From positions 62,001 to 126,000 of the forward strand of contig NZ_JARWAM010000001.1 in NCBI RefSeq assembly GCF_031451695.1: a DNA stretch of 64,000 nucleotides, read 5' to 3'. This stretch comes from Franzmannia qiaohouensis (lineage in GTDB: Bacteria > Pseudomonadota > Gammaproteobacteria > Pseudomonadales > Halomonadaceae). This document shows, one piece after another, positions 1 through 7,762 of this stretch. How positions within the stretch are numbered: the first letter of the stretch is position 1; each line of letters begins with the position of its first letter. The notes beneath the pieces were generated by a model. That model made no database searches. It had not been told where the DNA came from and saw nothing but the letters and a program-made list of their open reading frames with translations. The position numbers were made by a program, and so were the translations under genes.

Positions 1-481
1 GGCGAGGAATCAGGTAGAGGTTGATCGGCGGCGCACCGGCGTGAGCCAGAAAGCTGGTAAAGCCGCAGCCGATACCCGCCGGCAGCGCCCAGAACGAGGC
101 GATGGGACGTCCCGCGGCGGGCCTGAACAGCATGTAGGCGGCAAAACTCAGCGACAGCGCCCCTAGCAGCAGGCGCACGCCGTTCTCGTCGAGGCTGCCG
201 ATCAGCAGCGTGCCGATGACCACCCCCAGCGCCAGCCCGGGCAGGATGCGCCGCACCTCGGCGCGGTCGTGATGCCCCCACCACGCCTTGACGGTGAAGG
301 CATCCATCACCAGCAGCAGCGGCAGCAGCAGGCCGGCCGCCTCGATGGGGCCGATGGCCAGTGCCATCAGCGGCACCGAGAGAGTGCCAAAACCGCCAGC
401 GAAGCCGCCCTTGGAGACACCGGTAAGATAGGTTGAGAAGATAATCAGGCTCCAGGCGAGCCAGGAGTAGTCGGGTAGCAT
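1..481 (-). CDS. TauE/SafE-family membrane permease (3' end cut by window edge)
   Basis: The reading frame starts at ATG 481 and stays open to the window edge, giving 160 codons of a hydrophobic protein. It begins MLPDYSWLAWSLIIF and carries GVSKGGFAGGFG near residue 20, the glycine-rich motif of the TauE/SafE (sulfite exporter-like) family. Several membrane helices follow, then a second glycine-rich stretch near residue 140 (GIGCGFTSFLAHAGAP), matching the internal repeat of the family. Members export or import small anions such as sulfite, sulfoacetate or thiosulfate, but the substrate cannot be told from sequence. The C-terminus lies outside the window. The gene is divergent from the protease-like gene at 582. 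Confidence 0.85.
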   Translation of the reverse strand, partial: MLPDYSWLAWSLIIFSTYLTGVSKGGFAGGFGTLSVPLMALAIGPIEAAGLLLPLLLVMDAFTVKAWWGHHDRAEVRRILPGLALGVVIGTLLIGSLDENGVRLLLGALSLSFAAYMLFRPAAGRPIASFWALPAGIGCGFTSFLAHAGAPPINLYLIPR

Positions 482-581
482 CGCTGCTCCTCGGGAGCGT
501 TGCGCCAGGCTGGCATCCGGCGAGGGAATTATTCGCCGCAATGGTACTCTATCCCTGCGTTGCATAAGACAAGGAGATCCC

Positions 582-1139
582 ATGCAAACTCGTGCATTAC
601 TGCCCCGCCGCTTGATCGGCGCCGCCGGCGCCCTACTGCTGGCCACCTCATCGCTTGCCGCCAGTGCCGACGAGCCGGTCTTCGGCTGGATCGAGATGGC
701 CACCGTGGAACCCTGGGGCACCACCATAAAAGCCAAGCTCGACAGCGGTGCCCTGACCTCATCGCTGGATGCCCGCGATATCGAACGCTTCGAAAAGGAC
801 GGCGAAGAGTGGGTGCGCTTCCGCCTCGAACTGGAGGACGAGCGCAGCGACGAGGTGCTCACCGAGGAACTCGAGAAGCCGATCTACCGCAGCATCAAGG
901 TCCGCGGCGCGGGCGGAAGCGCAAGGCGCGCCGTGGTGCTGATGGAGTTCTGTATCGGTGATCGTCGCTATGAGGAGCAGGTCGGGCTGCGCGACCGCAG
1001 CGAGATGTTCTACCCGCTGCTGCTGGGGCGTCGCACCATCGAGCATCTGGGCCTGCTCGACGTACGCGAAACCTTTATCAACGGCGCCAATTGCGACGAC
1101 GATGCCGAGCTGGTGGCTAACGACCCGGACGCCGATTGA
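582..1139 (+). CDS. Retropepsin-like periplasmic protein (ATP-dependent zinc protease/RimB-like family)
   Basis: This 185-residue protein has a signal peptide (RRLIGAAGALLLATSSLAASA, cleavage near residue 28). A domain of the PF05618 type follows, historically called ATP-dependent zinc protease and now seen as a retropepsin-like fold. The key motif KLDSGALTSSLDA (about residues 51-63) resembles the family KxDTGAxTSxLxA signature with its catalytic-type Asp. A second conserved segment, YPLLLGRRTIEHLGLLDV, lies near residues 144-161. An AAGGAG Shine-Dalgarno lies just upstream of ATG 582. The 3' end overlaps the convergent crcB gene by 23 bp. The substrate is unknown; the family name should not be read as proven zinc protease activity. 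Confidence 0.85.
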   Translation: MQTRALLPRRLIGAAGALLLATSSLAASADEPVFGWIEMATVEPWGTTIKAKLDSGALTSSLDARDIERFEKDGEEWVRFRLELEDERSDEVLTEELEKPIYRSIKVRGAGGSARRAVVLMEFCIGDRRYEEQVGLRDRSEMFYPLLLGRRTIEHLGLLDVRETFINGANCDDDAELVANDPDAD

Positions 1140-1518
1140 GCCATTCGCCAGCGACGCTGCCCAGCCAGGCGCCGGCCAGCCACAGCGCCACGGACAGGCC
1201 GATGTAGAACAGCGCCATGCCCGGCGCGCCGGTGCCGGCCAGCGTCAGCACCTCGAGGCTGAAGATCGAGAAGGTGGTGAAGCCGCCGCAGAAGCCGCCG
1301 ATCAGGAACAGCTGCATGCGCGTCGAGAGCGGCCAGCGCCCGGCGCTCAGCGAGGCAATCAGGCCGATGGCAATCGAGCCCAGCAGGTTGACGCTGAGGG
1401 TGCCCCAGGGCAGTCCCCCCGGGCTTGCCAGCAGCCACAGCGAGACCAGGTAGCGCGCCATGGCCCCCAGCGCACTGCCGGCCGCTACCGCCGCATAGTT
1501 GGCAATTGCCGCCTTCAT
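1117..1518 (-). CDS. crcB: Fluoride channel subunit CrcB/Fluc, downstream paralogue
   Basis: This 133-residue, four-helix protein belongs to the CrcB/Fluc family, which lowers cytoplasmic fluoride. Family landmarks are GSALGAMARYLVS near the N-terminus, PWGTLSVNLLGS and GGFCGGFTTFSIFSLEV, the last containing the Phe-rich pore segment. ATG 1518 was chosen because it starts at the conserved first helix and overlaps the stop of the upstream crcB as ATGA (1515-1518), a sign of translational coupling. Two adjacent small Fluc genes usually form an antiparallel heterodimer. The 3' end overlaps the convergent protease-like gene. Confidence 0.9.
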   Translation of the reverse strand: MKAAIANYAAVAAGSALGAMARYLVSLWLLASPGGLPWGTLSVNLLGSIAIGLIASLSAGRWPLSTRMQLFLIGGFCGGFTTFSIFSLEVLTLAGTGAPGMALFYIGLSVALWLAGAWLGSVAGEWLNRRPGR

Positions 1519-1922
1519 AGCGAGCCTCCCGCCACCAGCCGGCCGACGATCAGGCCAAGCGATACTGCCAGCAAGCACCCGAGCAGTGACGCGGCTATAT
1601 TCAGGTAGCCGCGCCAGGGTTCAGCGCTGCGCAGCAGCGTAAGGGTCTGCAGGCTAAAGGAGGAAACGGTGGTGTAGCTGCCCAGCACGCCGACGGCGAG
1701 CAGCCACCAGCTGGCGGTTGGCCCCTGCAGCAGCAGCACATCCAGCCCCCAGGCGCCGGCCAGCAGGCCGAGCAGCAGCGCTCCGCTGAGGTTGACCACC
1801 AGCGTCCCCCAAGGAAATACCGCCCCCCAGCGCGCGGTGACAACAGCCGTGAGCAAGACCCGCAGCACGCCCCCAAGCGCCCCACCGGCACCGACCCATA
1901 TCAGCGGATGGACATCCAACAC
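1515..1922 (-). CDS. crcB: Fluoride channel subunit CrcB/Fluc, upstream paralogue
   Basis: This 135-residue Fluc-family protein has four predicted helices. It carries GGALGGVLRV near the N-terminus, PWGTLVVNLSGALLLG in helix 2 and GVLGSYTTVSSFSLQT in the pore-forming region. The start is GTG 1922, preceded by a strong GGGGGGAG ribosome site four bases upstream. It is the first gene of a two-gene unit with the second crcB at 1117-1518. A terminator (1963-1987) sits only about 40 bases upstream, leaving little room for a fluoride riboswitch, and none is apparent. The sequence diverges clearly from its partner, as expected for a heterodimeric channel. Confidence 0.9.
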   Translation of the reverse strand: MLDVHPLIWVGAGGALGGVLRVLLTAVVTARWGAVFPWGTLVVNLSGALLLGLLAGAWGLDVLLLQGPTASWWLLAVGVLGSYTTVSSFSLQTLTLLRSAEPWRGYLNIAASLLGCLLAVSLGLIVGRLVAGGSL

Positions 1923-1962
1923 GGCACTCCCCCCTTACGCCAGCGGCCATATTAGCAGACAT

Positions 1963-1987
1963 AAAAAACCACCCGCGAACGGGTGGT
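1963..1987 (-). terminator. Rho-independent terminator of the zinc-ribbon gene
   Basis: Read on the minus strand, an 8-bp stem (ACCACCCG/CGGGTGGT) with a four-base loop is followed by six T residues. It lies 32 bp past the stop of the gene ending at 2019, and before the crcB pair. Confidence 0.85.
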
Positions 1988-2018
1988 GAAAGTTACTGCA
2001 TGCTTGCCAATGTTCGGT

Positions 2019-2231
2019 TCAGACGGCGTTCAACCGCCGCGACGTCTTGCCCGGCTGTGGCGTCAAGCTGGAGGCAGCCGCCAACATGTGCTGCTCCAGG
2101 TCGTCGGCGTGGCACTTGAAGGCCCTACATTCACCGCAGCGCACGTCCTGGTCCATGGCATCCGCAGCCGGGAGAGTGAAACGATCGTGGCCGCAAACGT
2201 TGCAGCGCAGCTCCAAGGGGACTTCCAGCAT
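2019..2231 (-). CDS. Small zinc-ribbon protein of unknown function
   Basis: This 70-residue protein has two CxxC pairs (CNVCGHD near residues 10-16 and CGEC near 32-35), so it is probably a single zinc ribbon. The sequence between the pairs is acidic and short. A clear AGGAGG ribosome site precedes ATG 2231 at good spacing, and a strong terminator follows, so this is a real small gene despite its length. It is transcribed alone, divergently from the MscS channel gene. I do not recognise a characterised homologue. Small zinc ribbons of this kind can bind nucleic acid or act as metal-loaded adaptors, but no function is assigned. Confidence 0.75.
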   Translation of the reverse strand: MLEVPLELRCNVCGHDRFTLPAADAMDQDVRCGECRAFKCHADDLEQHMLAAASSLTPQPGKTSRRLNAV

Positions 2232-2324
2232 TGAGGGTTCCTCCTAATCCGTGATGCTCTTCCCTGATCACCAAGGCAGTAGCTGATAACAATTACAGTG
2301 GCACAGTTATCGCCAGATGTACAA

Positions 2325-2353
2325 TTTCTGTATAGATTAATCTTGCGTATAAT
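2325..2353 (+). promoter_or_regulatory. Candidate sigma-70 promoter of the mscS-like gene
   Basis: A perfect TATAAT (2348-2353) lies 17 bp after TTTCTG (2325-2330), a weak -35. The surroundings (2280-2350) are clearly more AT-rich than the flanking genes. The start codon is about 165 bases downstream, which implies a long leader. No other feature was seen in the 287-bp gap 2232-2518. Confidence 0.45.
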
Positions 2354-2518
2354 GGGCCAACAATGTGGTTCGCGGCCAGTTTCGTCGCGTCTCATGACGT
2401 GCAGATGACGGTCATCGACTTGTCTGGCTTGGTGCCAGCATGTTGAGATGCGGCATCATGGCCGCGCTGTATCCATGTCGCCACTCGCCTTTTCACGCTG
2501 ACTCACGGAGGTAGAAGC

Positions 2519-4882
2519 GTGCTTGCACCACGTCTCTTCACGATACTCGCCGGCCTGCTGATGGCCCTGCTGCTGCTGGCACCGGCTCATGCGCAGCAGG
2601 CTGACCCCACTGCGCCACCGCCGGCCTACGATACCCTGGCTGACCTGCTCGAAGACGAGCAATCACGCAACCGCCTGATCGAGGAGCTGCGCGGCCTGTC
2701 GCAGCAAGACCCGGTGGCGCCATTGGGTCTGGAGGGTGAAGTCTCCGCTGAAGCCATCGCCGCCACCGCGCCCAGCGGCCAGGACGCCGAGCAGGTCTCG
2801 CTGCCGCGCCGCCTGGCAGAAGCGACCAGCAACATCGCCGGCGACATCGGTAGCCAGTTCAACAACCTGATCAGCGTGATCGGCAGCCTGTTCAGCGGCC
2901 AGCCCACCGGCGAGCCGGGCTTCGACAGCGCCGCCTTCATGGAGGCCGCGATCAATCTTGGCCTGGTGATCATCGCCATCTTCGCGCTGTTCGCCGGTTT
3001 CCGCTTCCTGGCCAAGCCGGCCTTTGCGCGCATCAGCCAGTGGTCGCGGGAGAGCGCCGGCCTGACGCCGATCCTGCGCCTGGTGATCGCGGTGGCGGTG
3101 GCTGCCGTGATCGACGTGCTGGTGGTCGCGCTGGCCTATGTCGGCGGTAACCTGATCGCCACCTTCGCGGTGGGCGAGACCGGCGAGCTCTCGACCCGCG
3201 CCTCGCTGTTCCTCAACGCCTTCCTGGTCATCGAGCTGTTCAAGGCCGGGGTGCGCATGCTGTTCGCCTCGCGCTACGAGGGGCTGCGCCTGCTGCCCAT
3301 CGCCGCCGAAGAGGCCTCCTACTGGAACCGCTGGATCGCACGGCTGATCGGCCTGGTCGGCTACGGCCTGCTGGCGGTGGTGCCGCTGCTCAACTTCTAC
3401 CTGTCGCCGGCCCTGGGCCAGAGCATCGGCACGCTGATCATGTTCGGCGCCTTCATCTACGCCGTCGGCAAGGTGCTCAAGAACCGCCTCAAGCTGCGCC
3501 TCGCCATCGAGGGCATGGCCGAGCGCAGCTCGCTGAGCGCGACGCGCATGTCGCTGCAGCTGTTTGCGCGGCTGTGGCACTGGCTGGCGATTATCTACTT
3601 CCTGATGGTGCTGGTGGTAACGCTGGTGCGTCCTGAGGACGCCCTGCCGTTCGTGATGATCGCCACCCTGCAGACACTCCTGGTCGTCGGCGCCGGCGCG
3701 CTGCTCTCGGCGCTGCTGACCCAGACCATCGGCCGCCATATTCGTCTCTCCGACGATATGCGCCGCAAACTGCCGATGCTTGAGCCGCGCCTCAACAGCT
3801 ACGTCCCCAACGCTCTGCGGGTGGTACGCGCGCTGATTCTGATCGCCGTGATCATGCTGGTGCTCAACGCCTGGGGCGCCTTCGATGCCGCCGCCTGGTA
3901 CGCCTCGGAAGCCGGCCGCGGGCTGATCGGCAAGCTGCTCAGCGTGGCGCTGATCCTGGCCGTGGCCGTGGGGGCCTGGCTGGGCCTGGCCAGCATGATC
4001 GAGCACAAGCTCAATCCCGAAACCGGCACCGGCGAGCCCGACCCGCGCGCCAAGACACTGCTGACGCTGTTCCGCAACGCCCTGGCGATCGCCCTGGTGA
4101 CCATCACGTTGATGATCGTGCTGGCCGAGATCGGCATCAACATCGGCCCGCTGATCGCCGGTGCCGGTGTCCTCGGTCTGGCCATCGGTTTCGGTGCCCA
4201 GAAGCTGGTACAGGACATCATCACCGGGGTATTCATCCAGATCGAGAATGCCATGAACACCGGCGACGTGGTCACGGTGGGCGGTGTCACCGGTACCGCC
4301 GAGCGCCTCAGCATTCGCTCGGTGGGCATCCGCGACCTCAACGGCACCTACCATATCGTGCCCTTCTCCAGTGTGGACACCGTCTCCAACTACATGCGCG
4401 AGTTCGGCTATCACGTCGGCGAGTACGGCATCGCCTACCGCGAGAGCATCGATGACGCCATCATTGCCCTGCGTGAGGCCTTCGACGAACTGGCCGCCAG
4501 CGAGGATAGCAAGATGAATATCCTTGCCCCGCTGGAAGTCGCAGGGGTCGTCGCCCTCGCCGACAGCTCGGTGAATATCCGCGTGCGCATCAAGACCACG
4601 CCGGGCACCCAGTGGGCTACCGGCCGCGCCTTCAACCGCCTGGTCAAGCTGCACTTCGACGCCAAGGGCATCGAGATTCCCTTCCCGCACACCACCCTCT
4701 ACTTCGGTGTCGGCAAGGAGGGCGAAGCGCCGCCGGCCAACCTGCGCCTCATGCAGCAGCCGTTCGACATCGACGGCCGCCCGGGTGGCCAGCCGCGCTC
4801 CGGGGAGCAGAGCCGCAGCGGGCAGGACGACCCACGCTCGCAGCCCAACCCCGAGTTCAAGGGCGACTTCGACGACGACTGA
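2519..4882 (+). CDS. Large MscS-family mechanosensitive channel (YbiO-like)
   Basis: This 787-residue inner-membrane protein has a signal-like N-terminus ending AHAQ near residue 26. A periplasmic segment follows, then about ten membrane helices, then an MscS core. The pore-lining motif starts near residue 548 (GAGVLGLAIGFGAQKLVQD) and continues into the beta domain (GDVVTVGGVTGTAERLSIRS). Size and layout fit YbiO/YnaI-type large MscS channels, which open under membrane tension and release solutes on hypo-osmotic shock. This suits a halophile. The start is GTG 2519 with GGAGGT nine bases upstream. The C-terminal tail is polar and Arg/Ser/Gln-rich, probably disordered. It is followed by a strong bidirectional terminator. 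Confidence 0.9.
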   Translation: MLAPRLFTILAGLLMALLLLAPAHAQQADPTAPPPAYDTLADLLEDEQSRNRLIEELRGLSQQDPVAPLGLEGEVSAEAIAATAPSGQDAEQVSLPRRLAEATSNIAGDIGSQFNNLISVIGSLFSGQPTGEPGFDSAAFMEAAINLGLVIIAIFALFAGFRFLAKPAFARISQWSRESAGLTPILRLVIAVAVAAVIDVLVVALAYVGGNLIATFAVGETGELSTRASLFLNAFLVIELFKAGVRMLFASRYEGLRLLPIAAEEASYWNRWIARLIGLVGYGLLAVVPLLNFYLSPALGQSIGTLIMFGAFIYAVGKVLKNRLKLRLAIEGMAERSSLSATRMSLQLFARLWHWLAIIYFLMVLVVTLVRPEDALPFVMIATLQTLLVVGAGALLSALLTQTIGRHIRLSDDMRRKLPMLEPRLNSYVPNALRVVRALILIAVIMLVLNAWGAFDAAAWYASEAGRGLIGKLLSVALILAVAVGAWLGLASMIEHKLNPETGTGEPDPRAKTLLTLFRNALAIALVTITLMIVLAEIGINIGPLIAGAGVLGLAIGFGAQKLVQDIITGVFIQIENAMNTGDVVTVGGVTGTAERLSIRSVGIRDLNGTYHIVPFSSVDTVSNYMREFGYHVGEYGIAYRESIDDAIIALREAFDELAASEDSKMNILAPLEVAGVVALADSSVNIRVRIKTTPGTQWATGRAFNRLVKLHFDAKGIEIPFPHTTLYFGVGKEGEAPPANLRLMQQPFDIDGRPGGQPRSGEQSRSGQDDPRSQPNPEFKGDFDDD

Positions 4883-4903
4883 TCGCACCCTTGTCACCCA
4901 CGT

Positions 4904-4934
4904 AAAAGGGGCTGCCGTCGGCAGCCCCTTTTTT
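4904..4934. terminator. Bidirectional rho-independent terminator
   Basis: A 13-bp stem (AAAAGGGGCTGCC with its complement) around a GTC loop is flanked by A and T tracts. It sits between the convergent mscS-like gene and the NCS2 permease and can serve both strands. Confidence 0.9.
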
Positions 4935-4951
4935 GTCGGTCACACGCTTGA

Positions 4952-6331
4952 TCAGTGGGTGGTGACCAGCATCACCACGCTGAGCGCCGCCGAGACCCAC
5001 ATCGCCGGCTTGATCTCGATGACGCGGCCGGTAAACAGCTTGATCATCACGAAGCTCAGGAAGCCAAAGGCGATCCCCAGGGTGATCGAGTAGGTCAGCG
5101 GCATCAGGATGATCGCCAGGAAAGCCGGGAAGGCTTCGTCATAGCGCGTCCAGTCGATCTTGCCGATCGGCGCCAGCATGAACAGCCCGACCAGCACCAG
5201 CGCCGGGGCAGTGGCGATCGACGGCACCAGCGACAGCAGCGGCGAGAGAAACAGGAACGGCAGGAACAGCACCGCGATGACCACCGCCACCAGTCCGGTG
5301 CGCCCGCCCTGGGCCACCCCGGCGCCGGACTCGATGAAGGTCTGGGCGGCACTGGTGCCGAGCGGCGCGGCGATCATCGAGGCGAAGGCGTCGACGGTCA
5401 TCGAGCGCTTGAGGTTGCGCGGATTGCCGTCCTTGTCCTTGAGGTCGGCGGATTCGGAAAGCGCCATGAAGCACGACAGGGCATCGAAGAAGTTGGTGAA
5501 CAGCATTACGAAGATGAACGGCAGGTAGGCGACCTTCAGCGCCCCCCAGATATCCACCTGCATGACGGCGCTGAAGTCGGGCCAGGCGGCCAGGCCGCTC
5601 CACTCGACCATCACATCGCCGCCCCATATCCGCCCCATCGGCGTGGCCAGCAGGGTGGTCAGGGCGATGCCCAGGATCAGCGCGCCGTTGAAGCGCATGA
5701 TGACCATGATCACGGTGGCCATCATGCCGATGAAGAAGGTGATCAGCGTCGGGTCCATGCTGCCCAGCGACACCAGGGTGGCGTCGCTGCCGACGATGAA
5801 GCCGGCGTTCTTGAGCCCGATGAAGGTGATGAACAGGCCGATGCCGCAGGTGATCGCATAGCGCAGCGAGGCCGGGATCGCCTCGATGATCGCCTTGCGC
5901 ACATTGAACAGCGCCAGGGTCGCGAACAGCACCCCCGACCAGAACACGCAGCCCAGCGCCACCTCCCACGACAGCCCGGCACCGTGCACCAGGGTGTAGG
6001 TGAACAGCGCGTTCATGCCCATGCCTGGCGCCACCAGGATCGGGTTACGCGCGTACAGCCCCATCGCCAGGCTGCTCATGAAGCTGATCAGCACGGTGGC
6101 CGAGAGTGCCGCCGAGAAAGGAATACCGGCATCACTGAGGATCGCCGGATTGACCACGATGATGTACATCGAGGCCAGGAAGGTGGCGACACCGGCCAGC
6201 ACCTCGGTACGCAGGGTCGAGCCACGATGGCGTATACGGAAATAACGCTCCAGCCAGTTGCCCTCTCCCGGGGCCTGGCTGGACGACGCTGGGGCCGCGT
6301 CGGCAGTAGTGGAGGAGTCTTGCATCGTCAT
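4952..6331 (-). CDS. NCS2-family purine permease (AzgA/GhxP-like)
   Basis: This 459-residue membrane protein has the AzgA-subfamily start RTEVLAGVATFLASMYIIVV. It also carries NPILVAPGMGMNALFTY, the conserved motif of hypoxanthine/guanine/adenine:proton symporters. Later conserved pieces include FVMLFTNFFDALSCF and GTSAAQTFIESGAGVAQGGR, both typical of this branch rather than of the UraA/xanthine branch. About 12-14 helices are expected. The start is ATG 6331, preceded by AGGA at five bases. The gene is monocistronic between two terminators. The purine it prefers cannot be read from sequence. The 200-bp upstream gap holds only the hemY terminator and an AT-rich leader. Confidence 0.9.
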   Translation of the reverse strand: MTMQDSSTTADAAPASSSQAPGEGNWLERYFRIRHRGSTLRTEVLAGVATFLASMYIIVVNPAILSDAGIPFSAALSATVLISFMSSLAMGLYARNPILVAPGMGMNALFTYTLVHGAGLSWEVALGCVFWSGVLFATLALFNVRKAIIEAIPASLRYAITCGIGLFITFIGLKNAGFIVGSDATLVSLGSMDPTLITFFIGMMATVIMVIMRFNGALILGIALTTLLATPMGRIWGGDVMVEWSGLAAWPDFSAVMQVDIWGALKVAYLPFIFVMLFTNFFDALSCFMALSESADLKDKDGNPRNLKRSMTVDAFASMIAAPLGTSAAQTFIESGAGVAQGGRTGLVAVVIAVLFLPFLFLSPLLSLVPSIATAPALVLVGLFMLAPIGKIDWTRYDEAFPAFLAIILMPLTYSITLGIAFGFLSFVMIKLFTGRVIEIKPAMWVSAALSVVMLVTTH

Positions 6332-6494
6332 GGTCCTGTTGTTGTTGGCTGTCGTAGAGCAGGAGCGCCGCGGGCGACCCTGACCTTTCGGTCAATCAAC
6401 CACAGGGTAGGCAATTTTTGACCATTTGGACAAGCTCAGATAGACCAATGACGTATACAAAAGAGAAAAACACTGGATACGTTTTTCCGGGTAC

Positions 6495-6518
6495 AAAAAA
6501 GGGCGCCTAGCGGCGCCC
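6495..6518 (-). terminator. Rho-independent terminator of the hemCDXY operon
   Basis: On the minus strand a 7-bp GC stem (GGGCGCC/GGCGCCC) with loop GCTA is followed by six T. It lies 20 bp after the hemY stop codon. Confidence 0.9.
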
Positions 6519-6538
6519 AGGAGAGCAAGATGGCAAGC

Positions 6539-7762
6539 TCAGCGATTGTCGTCGCTGGGCTGGGGGAGCGAGGGCAGCGACTTGTCGAGCAGCTCGACGC
6601 TCTGGCGATAGTAGAGCTGGCTCTTGTTGTGCTCACCGAGGTTGGCGTAGAGCCGCGCCAGCTCGGCGCACACCACGCCACTGGGGCGCTGGCGCTGGCT
6701 GGCCTCGAAGTACTCCTGCGCCTTGCCCCAGTAGGCGTTGCGCAGCGACAGTCGGCCCAGGGTAAGCAGCAGGTCGGGGTCGTTGGGACGCTCCTGTAGC
6801 CACTTCTCGGCGTAGACCAGTTGGCGCGCCGCATCGACGCTGAGCAGGCCGTAGCGCAGCACCAGGCGATGGTCCCAGTGCTCCTTGAGCGAGTGGCGCA
6901 GCAGGCGCTCGGCGATGCCCTCCTCGCCGCCGCGCACCAGCGCCTCGGCGTAGATCACCACCAGTTCGATGTCGCCGCGCAGGTAGTCGGGCATGTCGGC
7001 CCACAGGTTGCGCACCCGTTCGATATCACCCGGCTGGCGCGCCGCCTGCACGATCAGCTCGCGGTAGGCGCGCTGCTCGAGGGTCTGGCGCTCCTCGGGG
7101 GCGATCAGCTGCTGGGCGGCGAGGCGCGGAATCAGCCGCCGCAGTCCATCCCAGTCATTGACGCTGAGATAGGCCTGCTTGAGCTGCTTGAGCACCTGGG
7201 GGTGGTTGGGCAGCTGCTTGTCGAGGCGGGTCAGGGTGGCCAGGGCTTCCTCGAACTGATGACGGTCGAGCATCAGCTGGGCCTGGACCATGCCCACCGC
7301 GGTATCGGCGCCCTCGGTGCTCAGGTGAGCACGCTTGAGCAGGGTGTCGGCCTGGTCGTAGCGGCCCTGGTAGTGGGCCGCCAGCGCCGCGGAGAGGTAG
7401 TTGACCAGCGGCGTACTGGAGTCGTCAGCCGACTTGACCAGGGCCTTCTCGGCGCGCTTCCAGCGCCCCTCGGCCAGCGCCACCAGGCCGCGCACGGTGC
7501 TCTTCATGGCGTTGCGGTTGCGGGTGCGACTGTTCCACAGCTTGAGCCGGCTGACCGGATGGCGCAGCCGGCTGAGCACGCGCAGCGCGAAGTGCAGCAC
7601 CAGAAAGGCGGCCAGCAGCAGGATCAGCCCGAACCAGAACGAGGTCTGCAGCGAGGTATCGCCGACCCGCACCAGCCAGTAGCCGGGCACGCTGACCATC
7701 AACTGGCCGAACAGGGCCCCCAGCGCCAGGCCGAGGACGACGATCAGGATCAGTTTTCTCAT
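6539..7762 (-). CDS. hemY: HemY-like TPR membrane protein of the heme operon
   Basis: This 407-residue protein has two N-terminal membrane helices (about residues 3-25 and 38-62). A cytoplasmic or periplasmic helical repeat region rich in TPR-like units fills residues 100-400. It is the HemY protein of gammaproteobacterial hemCDXY operons, unrelated to Bacillus protoporphyrinogen oxidase HemY. Its exact role in tetrapyrrole synthesis is unsettled; an organising role for heme enzymes at the membrane has been proposed. The start codon overlaps the hemX stop by 4 bp (7759-7762), so translation is probably coupled. The operon terminator follows directly. Confidence 0.92.
   Translation of the reverse strand: MRKLILIVVLGLALGALFGQLMVSVPGYWLVRVGDTSLQTSFWFGLILLLAAFLVLHFALRVLSRLRHPVSRLKLWNSRTRNRNAMKSTVRGLVALAEGRWKRAEKALVKSADDSSTPLVNYLSAALAAHYQGRYDQADTLLKRAHLSTEGADTAVGMVQAQLMLDRHQFEEALATLTRLDKQLPNHPQVLKQLKQAYLSVNDWDGLRRLIPRLAAQQLIAPEERQTLEQRAYRELIVQAARQPGDIERVRNLWADMPDYLRGDIELVVIYAEALVRGGEEGIAERLLRHSLKEHWDHRLVLRYGLLSVDAARQLVYAEKWLQERPNDPDLLLTLGRLSLRNAYWGKAQEYFEASQRQRPSGVVCAELARLYANLGEHNKSQLYYRQSVELLDKSLPSLPQPSDDNR

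Noticed and set aside
2663..4897. 744-codon open frame antisense to the mscS-like gene
   Set aside because: Rich in His, Gln, Asp and Gly with no domain or ribosome site; a typical mirror frame of a GC-rich gene.
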